Source: Toxoplasma gondii ME49
Taxonomy: Eukaryota > Apicomplexa > Conoidasida > Eucoccidiorida > Sarcocystidae
Length of the DNA stretch: 64,000 bases
Direction of reading: 5' to 3'
Assembly: GCF_000006565.2 (NCBI RefSeq)
Contig: NC_031473.1
Coordinates: forward strand, 2,644,134 to 2,708,133
Made by a program: the position numbers and the translations under genes. Below the pieces are notes generated by a model. The model was not told the DNA's origin. It did no database searches and was given only the letters and a program-made list of their open reading frames with translations. Within the stretch, counting starts at the first letter, position 1. Each line of letters opens with the position of its first letter. Below are positions 1-14,400 of the stretch, in pieces.

Positions 1-3000
1 AAGACACCTGACGAGGGCAGCCGACCTCGACCGAACGCCGCGTGAACGCAACGCACACCCCGCGAAAAGTCCAGTGAAACGCGACGAGAGGGGTACGGAA
101 AGAACCCACGGAAAAAGCAACTGGCCGAAAAAAACCGGTGGGAAAATTCAACCTCCAGAACACGACAACACAGACCATGCAGAAGGCACGCGCCGTAAAA
201 ATCTGGAAAGGAACCGGTAGAATTTCCTGGAATTCTACCCACAAGACAACGTCCTGCTTGGAATATTCTGGACCGGCAGAAAAAACCGTGTGCGTACGGC
301 ATCGCCGGCGCAGAATTCTCAGAAAGGACGCGCCGTCTCTGCACTGGTTGTCCACGGAAAAGCAAAGACATAAGAACAAAAGTTCCGTTCCAGTCTGAGC
401 AAAAGGGGACAAAAAAATTCAAGAGGTGCCTGTCTTGGCAAATGCTGCCTACCTGTCGGATTTTCACGTAGGTGTCCGGAGAAGACCGCGCACGTCTCGC
501 CGTTTTCATGTGCGCGAAATCGTGTCTCCCTGCTGCTGCAGCTGGAACTCTTTCCCAAAAGTCGGTGGACCTCTTCGAGCGATGCCAAAACGCTGCAAAA
601 TGCCATTCATAACGACCAGGCATGTTCGCCCTAGTATCTGCTTCCCCGCGCTCGGGATAGAGGGGCCCGCTTTGAAAGACACTGGATCGCCGTGTACCAC
701 GGAAAGCGAAGCTGTGCTCTCTCGGCACACCCCACGCTGCAGGCCGTTGCTCCGAAAGTTCCGGTTCATTTCACCCTTTTCCACGGGTCTCGGGAAAAGG
801 GGCAGGAAAACACCGGAAAATGCAAAACAGACGAATCCAAAGGCTTTCAGGGGTTCTGGAACGCGCAGACCCGAATGCCGTCGCGTCCCACATGAAATCC
901 GACACGCAATCTCGCACCTCAGCCCTCGGTCGCGGCTGAAACCAGGTCTTGCACAGACATACATAAGACGTGTCCACCGAAGGTCCCGATTTTTTTCAGA
1001 CTGCAAACACGCCGATTTCCCTGGTCGGATTACCAGTAGCAACCCACTAGTGCGACGGGATTTCTCATCGGTCAAAGTCACTGCAGAAGAGAAACGGCAG
1101 TTGCTCGCCTTGACAATCACCGACAACTTGTGAAACTCGGGCAAACAATCAGAAAAGCACCGCTGGCAGACAACAGGAAAAGTACACGGCCGAACCCACG
1201 GAAGGCGGAAAGCTCAATGTTCTTCAGAGTGTATGTACACCCCCACACCCGCTGCAGCAACTTCGTCTGGAAATGCTCACGGAAAAAACACTGCAGCCTC
1301 CGACCGGTCTCAAACTTCTTTCAAAAAGGAATTTACTTGCAGTCAAGGCAAGAGGAAAACGGACCCCCTACGGCCGCTTACAGAACGCATTCGCAAGCAT
1401 TTGACGGCACGTCGTGCCTCTAAAAACACGCCTGGTGAAGGGAGAATCGACTAGCAATCGTGGATTTACTATGTAGAAGCCGGCGCTGCCTGAGATGCTC
1501 TTTCCAGACGACACCGTCTCTCAGGAATATCATCCGGTCGATCGTCACGGAAGGCACACCAATCAGGCGGTCAAGAACGCATACGAACGCGAGTTCGGTG
1601 GTGATTCCGCGGCTGTGACGAAAATATTTCTCGGTGTGATGAAATAACCGGCAGCTCCACCGGAAAACAAGCAGACAAGTGAAGAGACACGGAATAACTC
1701 GCGAGAGGCGTAACTGGAGGCTCTCTCACCCTGGTTTCAACTGCGTTTAATGCTACGATCAAAAAGTCCCCAAAAACGAGAGAAAGTGTTGCTTACTTGA
1801 GAAGCGAGGGCACAACAAAAACGAATATATATTGAGAGACGAGAAGAGCCTGCTACGTGGCATATATGACCTAGAGGGTAATATAGGAGGACCTCTCTTC
1901 CCAGCTCTCTTGCGGAGGCTACCAGGACCACTCTCTGTCCGACCTTGTCAGGACAGAACGAGTCGCGGCGAATACCAGGAAAACGGCAGAGCGACGCGGG
2001 CCAAAACGGCTAGGAAGCCTATTGCCCGAGGAAGAGAAAGTGAAAAAAATCGCGGCCCAGTCCAGAGGGACCACACTGCAAAGCTCAAAGCTCGCAGCAG
2101 ATATTCTCACACGAGGACACGAAAGACTAGCACACTCTCTCCCGGGTATGTCTTGCTGCAGATCTTCGGGAAGGCTCCGAAACGATGCCACGCCAGCTCA
2201 GCCCCTCGCGGTCTCCACGTGGCTTTCTCGGCCAGAAATCACTCAAGAAGGCTCACAACACAGAGCAAAGCAGCGAGAAAAAAATAGAAAAATTCCCCAC
2301 CACCTCGCACAGAAATGAAGGCAAGCCAATTTGAAAAACTGCGTTCGAGGTTCGAAGCAACGGGAGCTGGCAACTACTCAAAAGATTAACCTGACGGTTG
2401 GCAGCAGCTGCCGAGAGAGCCTGCTCTCCCGTCGGGTTTCCCTGCGACGAGAAACGCCAGCCATGGGCGTCTCCCTCCTAGCAACTCCGATGGCGGCCAG
2501 ACCCGAACAGCAGCCAGCGCACAAGGCATGGGCAGCCGCCCCTCTCGTCTTTGTCGTAAGAGAGCAGAACGAGCACGGCGGCGCGACGCAATCACGTGGA
2601 AAACTCATGCCTGCAGCGAACGCCCCCCGCGAAGAACAGAACAAAACACGTCGGAAAACGAAGCGAAACGTCCCATAAAAGACACTTCAAGACGCCGGAC
2701 AGAAAAAAACTCGAAAAAGCTAGCCTGGTGCAAGCGGTTTCCTCTCCTCCAAACACCGGACAACCGACCCTCTCGCAGTTACACAAGGCAACAATAGCAC
2801 GCGCGCGGAGGTGAACAACCGGACACACCGCAGAGGACAGGCGCTCGTGCGCGAGAGAAAAGCTATACTCCATTTGTCGACAAGGCTACCAGAGACAGTG
2901 TCGCTCGGAAGCAAATAGCGAATCTGTGTGTCGTGTTTGCAGCAAAACTCGCATGGGGTAGCTGGACAGATGGGTGAGCAGGAAATGGCGGTGAGATGCG

Positions 3001-6000
3001 GAACGGCGCAACAACAGAGCAGTGAAAACGAGGAAAACCACAAAAATGCTACACAGCCGTATACAAGTCCACACACACAGACCACTCGCCGCCGTTGCTC
3101 AAGGCAGCCCCCAAAAATCACGTGGCCAAAATGTGGCAGAGTTGTTCGAAACAATTAAGGGTGGTCGATAACCCGACACAGGGAGGTCCATCCACAAAAT
3201 GTATTCACTGAGTGTCGTCTGCGAACCTACGCGAGGGTTTCCACTAGTGACAAGGCACCGGCCTTGCGGAACGGACAAAGCTATACGCGAGAAAACGAGC
3301 TGCAGCACGTTCTGCTGCGAGGACGGGCCATAGCCTACAACGTTTCGAGGGATTTAACTCCCGAACGAATAAACCGGTTGCTAACGGAGAAGACAAACAA
3401 ACTGCAAGTTCTAAATCCCCGGGAGCGTCGCAGTGGCGGTGCGCATATGTCGAGGAAATACCGCTGTAACGCGACTTCGCTTTTGGCTGAAGATACTAAA
3501 ATGGCTAATACGACGAGCAAATGCCTCATGATATTTACTGCAGCAGGGCGAGCCTGTGTATTTAGTCGAAGCAAATTCGCTGTTTCTCGTCGGAAGGGTA
3601 AGCATGGGGTCCAAGGTGAATCCCGGCAAGGTTTTCCAGCACATCGAGACTACCTGCACACATTTTCTGTCGACACGACAGAATCCAGTTTGGCTCCGTC
3701 AGAGAGATGTTGTCCCCGCGGTTCACTTCTGGAGGGACCCTCTGACTAACACTCGGGTAGGAAAAGGCCACTGCAGTCCGGTCTACAGAGTTTCGCGAAC
3801 TCTCCGTTCGACGCAGACCCTTCCAATTGTTCTGGCCGACCGTGCAGAAAGTTTCAGGAGTAACCCGTCATACAACTCTTCTGCTCGACGGGGTAGGAGG
3901 CGGTGTTCTAGTTGCAAAAAAGTTGGCCTTTACGAACTACTGGTGGTTCACGTGACGGCAGAAGCTCGACGCCTCACGCCGCTGCCATCAGCAGTCATCC
4001 AGCAAATGAGGGGTTATGCTTCCACGCAGTTGTAAGCCAAATATTTGACCATTGCATCTGTTCTGGGCCAGTACGTGTTTGAGTGTTATAGGCGTCTTTT
4101 ACCTGCCCCCGAGGAAACCAGTATGTGCAACGAAATTCGCTGGTTCACTGAGAAACAGCGGTGCTGTGAGCGAATTAAAACCGTGGTACGCTACTGTACA
4201 GTTTTTAAACGGACGCGAAAACGATCGGTCACAATGCAGGGATAACGTGCTGGAATTGCACGCACGCAGACAGGATACGCCTCTGTAAGTGCTTCGCCTC
4301 GTTCTGGAAAGGATTTGAGTGATTGGGCGTCAGATAAGCGCGAAGTGCCTGTACAAGAAATTGTGGTAAAATAGTCTTTGATACGCCGTTGTTTTGCTGA
4401 TTGATAGATAAATGGCTTATCACAGTCTGTGTCTCCACTTTGACCGCCCTAGGTGAACTGCTCAGGTGTTGTGTCTAAGCTGGGATGCCGGCGTCCAGGA
4501 GATGGTTTTGGGAGGAGCCACGTTTCATACAACTATTCATGCATGCACTAGGTAAGGCCTGAAGATGTGAATGTAATAAATAGCTTTCACGTGCCCCGAT
4601 CTTCGCCAAACTCCGAATATGCCTATGCGTACGACTGCGCATAAGAGCTTACGTTTGTGCCGCCCCCGGTCCTCTCCCCCCTACCCGTTAGTCCATAGCG
4701 AACACGCGCCGGGGGAACATGACTCTAGAGAAATTGAAACACACACCGTAGCACGCCAATACAAAATGCCGGGCATACGGAGAGTCTCACCTTTGAATGA
4801 TCTTCCCCTCAAGGTCCTCCCTGGCGCGGCACCTCAGCAGATGTGCAGGATCATCATAATGCCCTGGCAGATAGAGCCAAAACTCCAGCAGCGGTGAAGT
4901 ACATCTAACAGAAGACAGAGTTTTGAAGTGCGGCATGTGATTTTCTGGTGTTTGCGTAGGTTATATTTGCGTCGCACGTCAAGGAAATGAGGTCTGTTTC
5001 CCATGCATTGTATGTGTAGGTTAGCACAGAAGGCGGGTCCTCCTCAGCCATCATTTGTAAGTCTGGAAGTGTTCATACTTGTTATTGTTGCAGCATTTTG
5101 CTTGTCCGGCCGATGTCGACTAAAATCGTTTATCCAGTTACTAAGGAGGTGCCAGGCCAAGAAGAATCGGATCCGCGTATTTCGTGCAGACTAACATTGC
5201 AAAGGAGATTACCAAAGTGAATATCATGATATTTGTACAGGGAACCGCATAGGTATCGCCCACTGCGAAGCCTGCATCAGTAGTTTTTCACGCACACAGA
5301 TCAACCGAGTTGCGTGTGTCGTAGTCACTTGCCATGTGAGAGATACGGAAGATCTCTTCTCCAAATGCAGCCATGGAATTGTCATTGAATCGGGAACTAT
5401 CAATTTGATCTACGGTAGGCTGGTCACCAGGTTCCTCTTTACAGTTTTTGCAAGCTAGATTTGAAAATCAGTCTTACCGAGTAACCAGTGCTTCCCTTGT
5501 GTCATATTGTTGTCAAAGCACGAGATTCACAGACTGTGGCGCATCTACTGTGTAGTTTGAGTATAACGACTTCTTCCGTCGAGCGGTCGGCTTTCGGGAC
5601 TGTGCCCTCATTCGGTTCTTCGTTTTCATCGGGGCCCCTCACGTAACACACTGCCCCACAATCAGATTCTCCGCCCGTCGATTTATTGCTCCTTCCTCCT
5701 TCACGTTTTGATGTTGCAGATACTGGTGGAGCCTGCGTGACTGTTCATCTTTCTTAGAGAGACTCTGCGAAAAGGCAGAATCAGGTGGTTTAGTGTCTGC
5801 TGTTGATCATCTGGTGAAACGACCATTCTCAGAACGGCAACATTGCTTCTTCATGGCGGCCGATGCGCCTTCCTGCTGAGAAGCACTGACCATCCGAACA
5901 ATACAGGACATCCCTAGTGGATGTGGCGTCAAATGCTGAGTGGTGCCTCGCGAAATGATACAATGGACAACTATCTGTCCCTTCGATTGCTAGTGAGAGG

Positions 6001-6303
6001 AAAGACTAACAGACGCCTCAGACCCCGTGTGTAAGCTGACTGCTCCAAACTGTCGGCGACTCTCGACTCAATGACTCTCTTTTGGTCACATGCTCGTGTA
6101 CGACCCTGCTAAGTGCATGCAGCAAACGCTGTAAAACTGAAGCGTCTGCTACTCGCGAAGAGATGTGTGGAGAAAAACAAAAGCGTACTGACGGATAGCA
6201 GAAGACACCGAAGCGAGGTGCTTCTGGACGCCGGCCTGCAAATTGTATTGGCCCGGCCTTCACGTTCTTTCTTTTGACTTCGTCACACGACAGGAAAAGA
6301 AAG
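1..6303. other. No supportable gene; flank of the 6304 gene
   Basis: Both strands carry open frames of up to about 235 codons, but none shows a recognisable domain, membrane pattern or exon structure, and the longest ones on opposite strands overlap each other. The last 1 to 2 kb before 6304 probably holds the promoter and 5' untranslated region of the membrane-protein gene. A pyrimidine tract ending in CAG lies just before the ATG at about 6293 and could be an acceptor for a 5' UTR intron. A near-palindrome (AGTGTATGTACACC) sits at 1228-1241. Confidence 0.5.
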
Positions 6304-9300
6304 ATGAAGTGCAGCGGGGAGATCACTGTCGACAAAAGGGCCGTGTACATGGGCTTAATGCTCTGTACTCTGGCGTACCCACTTGCCGCACTTACGATTA
6401 TTGTTCGAGAGGAGAACTGGTACGATGATGAGGGAAACCTTCTTTCTCATCCGCTTCCGCAAGTCACTTGCCCAATTGAAGGGGCTGAAGGAGACCCAGA
6501 TTGCGCACCGAGTCCTCTTGCTTACGCAAACCTAGACTCTCTAATCTGGGTGTTTGTAGTGAACGAGTTCATTATGCATTTCACGTATGTGCTATATGTG
6601 AAACTGTGGGCAACAGGAGGTATGATTCTCAGCTTTCAGCGCGAATTTCTGTCCATAATTGCTTTCTTGGCTCCGGAGTTAACTCTGAACTCGGTTTTCT
6701 ACTACGTCCAAACTATGCCAGTGGTTCGGGAGTGGTTTCCTGGACTGAAGCACTTCAATTACCCGCTCCTCGTCTCCTTTTTCTTGGGGGCGACTGTGTC
6801 GATGCTCTATGGCGTTGGGACTTCCCAAACGACAGACCAGTTTCGACGGACAGTGACCCTTGCCGGACCTGGACTGATGTTTCTTTTCGTCGACTGGTTC
6901 AGCCGATCTGTCTTTTTGCCCTTCTTTGAGTTGATGCAGACTACGTTGACGGATTTGGAAGTCGGGAACTTTGTTCTTGCCATCTTTGAGTTAATTCTCA
7001 CGAACGTGTACGGTTCACTCTTCTTGCCGGCGACCCAGAAACTCTGCGTCGCTCTGGCGCGTTTCTTCTACAACGTCTCTTACCGCGTCGACTCGAAAGT
7101 GACTCTCTACGACTATGTTAACCTGCAGGGGAACGATCCCCGCCTTTCGCCGAGAGACCCTATGTCGAAGAGAACGACTCTGATCAGTCCGAGCGACATT
7201 GGCACTTTCGACCCGGGTCTCCACCACAGCAGCATCACCATCGGCCGCAAGCGGAGTTCTGCGCGAACAAGCGTTTCAGCTGCGGCAGCCGAGATTCAAA
7301 AATTGGAACGTGAGCGGACGACCACCGTGGCAACCGTGGTGTACGAGGAGACAGCTGTCCTTGAGCTGCGAAACGACCCATCTTTGCGTGCAACTCCTCC
7401 TTCGTTCCGAAGTGAATCGAGCCTTCAAAATGGTTTAGAAGAAACCCTCACAGTGGTAGAAACCTACGCACACCTCGACAGTGAACAGACTGCCTATCAG
7501 CCGGGTAACCTGAGTCGATCTGCTTCGTGTACACACCGTCCTGCCTCTCGCGAAACTGTGGAAGATCTTCAGACTGGAGAAAGAGAAACACATTTGGTAC
7601 ATCCGTGTAGCAACACTTCACAGACCGAAGGCGACGGAGAGGCGCAGAGCGTCGCGAAACCTTTGTCTGACCGTAATGGCGACCCCCACAGAAGACAGGT
7701 AACCTCAGAACGCAGCAGAAACGACGAACAGTTTGCTACGGAGTTGACGCCGAATCGAAAGGACAGCTTCGGATCCAGCGAGAAAAAAAGCGAGTCGTTC
7801 GTGGGGTCCTGCTGTGCTCGTGAAGCAGAGGACGACTGGGCGTCGAAAGCCAGTAACAGCTTCACGCGTCTCGTGGCCGCAGCGACAGTGGACAAGGATA
7901 TGGCGAACACAGTAGGCATGGACGGTGTTAATGAAGGGCGGATGTCTGGAGTGAAGGCTGCAGCAGAAACCCAGCGATTTCGAAACAACGTGTACATTCC
8001 GTACCGAAAGGGCTTTGGCAGCGACGCCGTCGAGTTTGAAAAGATTACCACTTGGTTCAACTTGATCTGGGATAGCTGGCGGTTTCTCCTGCTGCGGGCA
8101 GTCATGGTCAAGACCTCGAACGTGATCATCTTCTTCATTATGATTTTCAAGGATTTTATCTACTCCATTTGGCACTTTTGCGTCCGCTACAACGAGTCGT
8201 GCATGCTCTTCTTTCTGGAGCTGCGCTCCGTCGATACCCCGAAGAATCGAAGAATCTTGTCCATCCTTCACTGGTTCCAGGTCATCATCGTGCGGCCCTT
8301 CCTGGCGCCGAAGTCGCTTACCCGCGTGGTCTGGCGATCGCAGCTCCTCTTCGGTTTGAACAAGCAACGCGCCGAGAGCCGAATGAGAAGTGCAGCCTGT
8401 CGGGCGCACAGTCGTGTGAGGGAAATCGGCATCCGCACTCTCAGCAACATCAACGACAACGCGCCGTGGGATGCGGAGAACACAGGCACGCCAAAGAAGG
8501 CCATTCGCGGCTTCGGCATCCTCTTGGGGAACTTCTGGAAAGAACTCGGTCACGACATCGCGGCGCACTTCCGAGAGGAATTCAAAGGCATGCTGCAGTA
8601 CTTTTCGGACCGCGCCCACAACTCCCGCTACGTCCGCCCGTTCCGGAAGAGAGAGTCGTCGGTCAAAAGTACGGCTGAAGCCGAAGAGTGCGATGTCGAG
8701 TACCACTACGCCACGGAGGTCGTTATCATTCGAAATGTACCTGTAACTGTCACGGAACATTCAAAGCGAAGTTCCAGCCTGTTCAGCCGGTCGTTCCACG
8801 GGTCAGAGTCTGGAACTGAGTCGATCCTCTCTGCCTCAGACTCGCACATGCCCACCAGGAAAAAGAAACGCAGATCCAGCACTCTCAAACTCGGTGACAT
8901 TTTCCGCAGCCGCAAGGATTCGGCCTTCCGCACGATGCATGCAGCCTGGCTTTCTCAGGTTGTCGAGGAAGTCCAGTCTCTCATCTACAACCGCACGTGG
9001 CCCAGGCTCCTCCAAAAGTTCATGTCTTCCATTTCCCTCGTCGTCAGCGACGTTATTGCAGAAAACACCAAAGTCGGCCTGCTCCCGGCTTACCAAACTG
9101 TAAGTTTTTCTGTGAGAGACTCCGAAAAACGACGCAGGCGAAAGAAGCCTGGCCAAGGAAAACCCTTTGGAAAAACAAAATTGTTTCCAAACTTGCGTCC
9201 AGGAAGTCAACGGAGGTAACCGCAGCTTCTTTCGAGCCCAAATTACCGGTGCCCATCGTAGGTGTTTATGCACATTCTGCCCAACTAAGCGTCTCGTCCT

Positions 9301-10163
9301 CGTCCAGGTGAATATATATAGGCGGAATGCAGTGCTTATGTGTCTGAGACGAAAACGAAGTTCTTACACCCATACTGCGTTTCCGACAAAGTCTTGAGTA
9401 CACTGCGGTCCAGGGTCTTTTCTAACAGGCGGCCAGTGCTTACCCAGGTGCGAATGGTTCTATTCGTTTCGCCACCATAGACACATTTTTGAGACATAAA
9501 TTCGTGATATGAAGAAGCCACTCTTCCATTTGAACTGCGGAGCATGGTCTGCTGCTAAGAATACCACATCCCAGAAAAATCCTGCAACGCACAGTTCAGA
9601 AACTGTTTCCTTCAAACACCACATCGAGCGTTTCTGCTGTCTCGCCCACGAGGGAAAGCAGCGGGGAGATGGCCTGACCAGTGGCCCCTGGAGACTGACA
9701 CAGGCTTGCAGAAAGCGGAAAAAGATCTACCTTTTCGGCAGATGGAAGTTCCGTCGTGCTCTCCAGTGTTTCTCTTTGAGCTTGTTTCACCCCTCTCTTC
9801 ACTTTTCGTGTGGGTGCGAATGCTTCCACCATGTGCTGTGTTGTGTGCTACCTGCAGTTCGGGCTTTTCCGTACCTACGATGGTCGAGTTCGCCTGTTTC
9901 TGATGTTCGCCTTCGACTTCATCGAAGTTTGTACGGTGTACAAGGTCCAGACGATCAGCCGCTTCTACGCGAGTCTGAAAGACGGGTTCAACAACCACCA
10001 CGATGGCCCTCTCGTCATGCTTTGCACCATTAACTGCGCAGGCATTCTGCTCTACTTTGGTCTCCTTCGTTACGTCCGCTTCGCCAACATCAATGGAAAC
10101 AAGCTCGTTCTGCCAGATAACTGCCAACACGAAATGCTCAACCAGCTAAACCTTGAAAAGTAG
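6304..10163 (+). CDS. Polytopic membrane protein, function unknown
   Basis: Two exons, 6304-9099 and 9858-10163, give 1033 residues; the GTAAGT donor and the CTGCAG acceptor join in phase 0. I start at the ATG at 6304 because the frame further upstream opens only with non-ATG codons and the context (A at -3) is good. About six hydrophobic segments lie near residues 14-34, 80-102, 115-135, 153-172, 186-207 and 222-242. A charged, Ser/Thr/Glu-rich linker without membrane segments follows from about 269 to 579. One or two further segments lie near 593-628, and two more in the last exon near 942-962 and 984-1005. A basic patch (KKKRR-type) occurs near 855. The N-terminal segment could be a signal anchor. 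I do not recognise the family; an apicomplexan-specific transporter, channel-like or inner-membrane-complex protein are all possible. The body is certain as coding; the function is open. Confidence 0.85.
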
Positions 10164-11412
10164 ACACTTTGGCCACGCGTGGTGAACACAGAGTCCTGCC
10201 CACTCCGCCCGGTCCTCAATCTCGAGCGTTTGCGAACCACCAAAGCTTTTCGTTCACCCTTCGCATCTGGCCAAAACTCCCGATGATTGACAGTGACATC
10301 TTGCCCGCGGTAACTCCCTCACCCTTGGGTACCACTCCGTCTTCCCGGTGGCTAGAGGAACTGCACCCGTTCTACGTCACGTTTCAACATGTCTTCACTC
10401 GACAATCCATCCCGCACGCGTTTGTCTGCGAAACCCGCATTGCTTCATCGACACTTCATCATTGTGTTATCCAGCTGCTTCTCCTGTCAGTTCGTAAATC
10501 TGTCATTACTTCTCCACAGAATGGAGAAACTGGAGTAGTGTCTTCCCAGACCAAAGCCCACTGAAAAACAAGGGGCAAGAACGGATTGGTAGTAGCTCCG
10601 CCGTCGTCTCTGCATAGACCCAGGTCATTTTTTAATTGGTGAGCCTACCGTTTCTGACCAAAACTATTGCGTTTTGTGGGAGGGGCAGAAAAATACGCAG
10701 TGTGACGGACACCTAGGAGAATAACCAGGTTCCAGGGCTGTCGCGCCTCAGCACGCCCTTGAAAGAACTTTTGCTGTCTAGACGAAGCCGTAAATACTGC
10801 GTCTGTAGCTTGAGCAAAACCCATGGGATTTCTATGTGACGCTACACTAAAAGCCCTTCCATATGTTCCCAATCTAGTCCGCAACTACGGCCACACTTTC
10901 TTATAGCGGCCGTCATTCATAGCATCTGCGTAGTAGGAACACCATGGTGGACTGCTCTCAACCCTAAAGCCAAAACCTTCTTCGGTAGGGGCAAAGCGCT
11001 TTCACTATCATGTGCCCCCTCACACGGGTTTGTCTGCCGTGTCGGGATCGGCGCCTTGCCGTTTTTTGTCAACGCTTTTGGCCACACAGTGCACCGCCAG
11101 GTAGAACCACGTAATACACTATTTAGTTTGTTTCTAAATTCATGAAGACGTGGACAAGGTAATCGAATACTGAAATAAAGCCGGGTCGAGACTTTTAGAG
11201 CTGACAAATGGCATCCCAGCACGCAGCCCGAAACCCTTTCGTCTTCGCTTTTTCGGCAAAGCTCCCGTTAGGAAATCCGGGGAAACAGACACCGTTATTC
11301 CTACCGACTGGCTAGGCAATAAACTGAGAATTCTACCGCACGTGTTTTTTCTGAACCCACCACCGAAGATATGGCCTCTCGGTTGCCTCTAGTGTTTCCC
11401 TTGTTTTTCGCC
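10164..11412. other. Convergent intergenic region (two 3' UTRs)
   Basis: This 1.25 kb separates the stop codons of the membrane-protein gene (+) and the uL3 gene (-). Open frames here are short and show no domains. It should hold both 3' untranslated regions and poly(A) sites. I see no repeat or RNA gene. Confidence 0.5.
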
Positions 11413-14400
11413 TCACTTCTTTTTCTTTCCCCCTCCCTTCTTTGGGCCGATATTCTTCGCCGACTTAACTCCACTTGACTTGACTGCTCCCACGAGTTTC
11501 AAGCGGTCCTCGCGCTCCTTCTCAATCAGCCGCGAGCGATCTTCGATGCACTCTTCTCTCCACCGTTCCCAGACCACTCGAACCACCGTGCGCATGTCCC
11601 ATCCCGGCACGCTTCCACGCACAATTAACAGATTTTGCTTCGGATTGAAACCCAAAACGCGTAAGTTTCGCACAGTCGCCACCTTTGCCTTGTCGCGACC
11701 CGCCATCCGAGTGCCGGGCAAAACGCGGCCGGGGTCGGTGCCCGCTCCCACAGACCCTGGTCCCCGGTGATGAGTCGAACCGTGCGTCATCGGACCTCTG
11801 CAGAGAAGGCGAGGGAAAAACCAGAGCGAAAACAAAGACGCGTTTCTGCGATGCACGTACGAACCAGCGCGGGAGAGGCGCCGACCCGGGCAAAGAACAA
11901 CACGGACGCAGGAGACAGGCAAAGAGGCAGCAGATCCAGGCGAACGAAAAGACCAGGAATGGAGGAAAGATAATCAAAGTAGGCATAAACGTATGCATGC
12001 ACAGATACACACGATACATATTGTTAACAAGGACTCCCGAGACAAACATATCTACCATACCGATCGACGATCATCATATCCACGTGCTTACGTAATACAA
12101 CACCCATCAGTGTGCTACATATAAATAAATATATATATATATATAATCGCATGCATGTGTATTTCCATATTTCCTGAGCATCGGCCGGAAATCGGAGTGT
12201 GGTGTTTTCTGAACGGATGCTTGCAGAGAAGAATGAATCGTTCCTGCGTTGTCCCCCTCAGGGTTCCCTGGGTGTGTCGGGGTCTGCCTAGCTCCTTTCC
12301 TGGTTACCTGTGAAATCCGAATCGAGAAACTGTGCCTTGGAATCCCTTCCCCTTCTTCACTGCTCGGACGTGAACGCGCTTGGCTCCCAACAGAGAAGAA
12401 ACGTCCAAAATTTGGCCGAGCACAAATTCATTTGGGGGGCGGACCGTCACAGTCGCTGTCTCGAATCCCGTGGCTCCGACTCGCTGCAGCTTGCCTAGGG
12501 TCGGCCTCTTCACAAAAAGACGCCGACGTCTTGGCAGGTCTGGACAGAGAAACGGAAGTGGGAAAGGATTTCAAAGTGACTCGGAAACGAGTATGGTGTG
12601 AGGCGAAAGAAACTTGCGAAGCCGAGGGAAGCGCAGAAGACCACAGAACAGATTCTGGATGATACCAAGAGCAGGAGAAGACAGTGAGACGGAAGGAAAG
12701 AAGCAAGAGACAGGGACTGAGCAGAAGAAGAGTGAGGGGGCGAGAAGCAAGCGCAGAAAAAAAGTGAGGAGGAGCTGTGGAGAAGAGACAGAAGAGTGGG
12801 AAAGGAAACGAGTAAGGGAAAGGCAGAAAAAGCACAACTGTGTGAGCTGCTTTCATATTAAATGCATGTGGGGAGAGACGAGACGGGAAGACGCTGTCGA
12901 TGGAGAATAGAAAATAAGACAGACGGCATGTCCCATACAGCTGGCTTGTCGAGAGTCTTGCGAGCAGAGCGAGAGAACGAAACACAAGGCCCATCTCGGA
13001 GACAATAAACGCGGAGTCTTCTGTGTCCTCGGGGGAAAAAGAAGAAATCCCAAGTTTTTTTTCAAGTGCACAACGAGGCGCTCACCATAGGAGACAACTG
13101 CCTTTCCGTATTCGAGGAACTGGACAATCGTTGCCGGTAGGACCTGAAGAAGTGTAACAGGCTCGGCTTGTCCATCCGGCGAGAAGCAGGCAGTCATGTC
13201 GATCTTTCGAGCTAACAATTCAATCTGAGAAACCGTAGTTGACGAGACACAATTCGAAAAAAAAACCTAATTTTCGGCGATCTCCCCTGCGCGCAACCCC
13301 CCGGAAAGGCCAGCCACGTTTGCACTGGACACAAAACTCTTTTAGGAAACATCTCAGGTTCTCTTGCGCAGGTTCTAGTGGAATAACTTCCGACTCCTGC
13401 CTCGACGGCAGTTTTCACCTCAAGGTTACGTCTGCCACATTCGATGGCTTCTTGTCTCTGAAATGGAACGTTCGGTTACAGACAGTTCTCTCACGTACGC
13501 CTTACCCACGCTTCTCTGAACGGCAGCTGACTTCTCCAGGACGTTCTGTCTCCGATGAGACACGGTTTGCACTCTCAGGGAGACAGACACGTCGTCTTCA
13601 GAGATTTTCTGTCTCCTACCTTTGGTCGGATCTTAAAAACGTCTTGTGAGGTATTGTTACTCTAGCGTTCTTGCTGTGTCGTTCTCAGAGCGTCCTCAAC
13701 AGAGACTGCTGGTCTCGATCTAGGAGGGAGCGTCTGTACAAGACAGCTGCGGGTTTCACTCCCACACTACGACTTGCCTTCCACCGTTACGCGCGTTGTC
13801 TGCCTTTGCTGCATGCATGGATTCGTTTTCTGTTGTCTTCTTCATTCGCGAGCAACGTACCTCCGGTTTCTGGTCAGGCCACCGAATGTCGAAAAGGTAG
13901 TCTCGGGGGTCGTCGGGTGCACGCAACCCCAAATACTGCAAAGCGGAACAGAGAACGAGAGTAGGCGGGAACAGAGGAATGTGAGAGAGGTAAACGGAGG
14001 GAAAGTGAACGCCCGGAAACAAGAGAAAGAGGACGCGAGAGAAGGGACAGACCGAGGCCGGAACGAAGAGAAAGACAAAGGAAAGATGGAAGCGAAAGAC
14101 GGAGAGCAATGAACAGGATCAGGAAGGAAACGAAAGAAGGCTTTCCAACAGAACAGATAGGAACGCTTCACCAAGAAGAAGACGAGGGAGGACCGCAGCG
14201 ACGAAGAAGACGGCGACCGACCAATCTTGAGGAAATCAGCAGATGCAGAAAGAAGAGCGCAGCTGACAACGCCCAAGCGGGTCCCAGAAGCTGACTTACC
14301 TTCTTGACCATTTGGAGGGAACTCTGGCTCTTCGTTCCTCGATTGCGTCGCGAACTGAGGTCACAGACTCTCGGGCAGAAGTCACCTTGTCTCTCGCCAC

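Noticed and set aside
426..1144. Overlapping frames of 235 (+) and 212 (-) codons
   Set aside because: They lie on opposite strands of the same DNA, show no domain, and have the random basic composition of unselected frames in this genome.
7705..8760. Minus-strand frame of 351 codons
   Set aside because: It is fully antisense to the first exon of the membrane-protein gene and has no family features.
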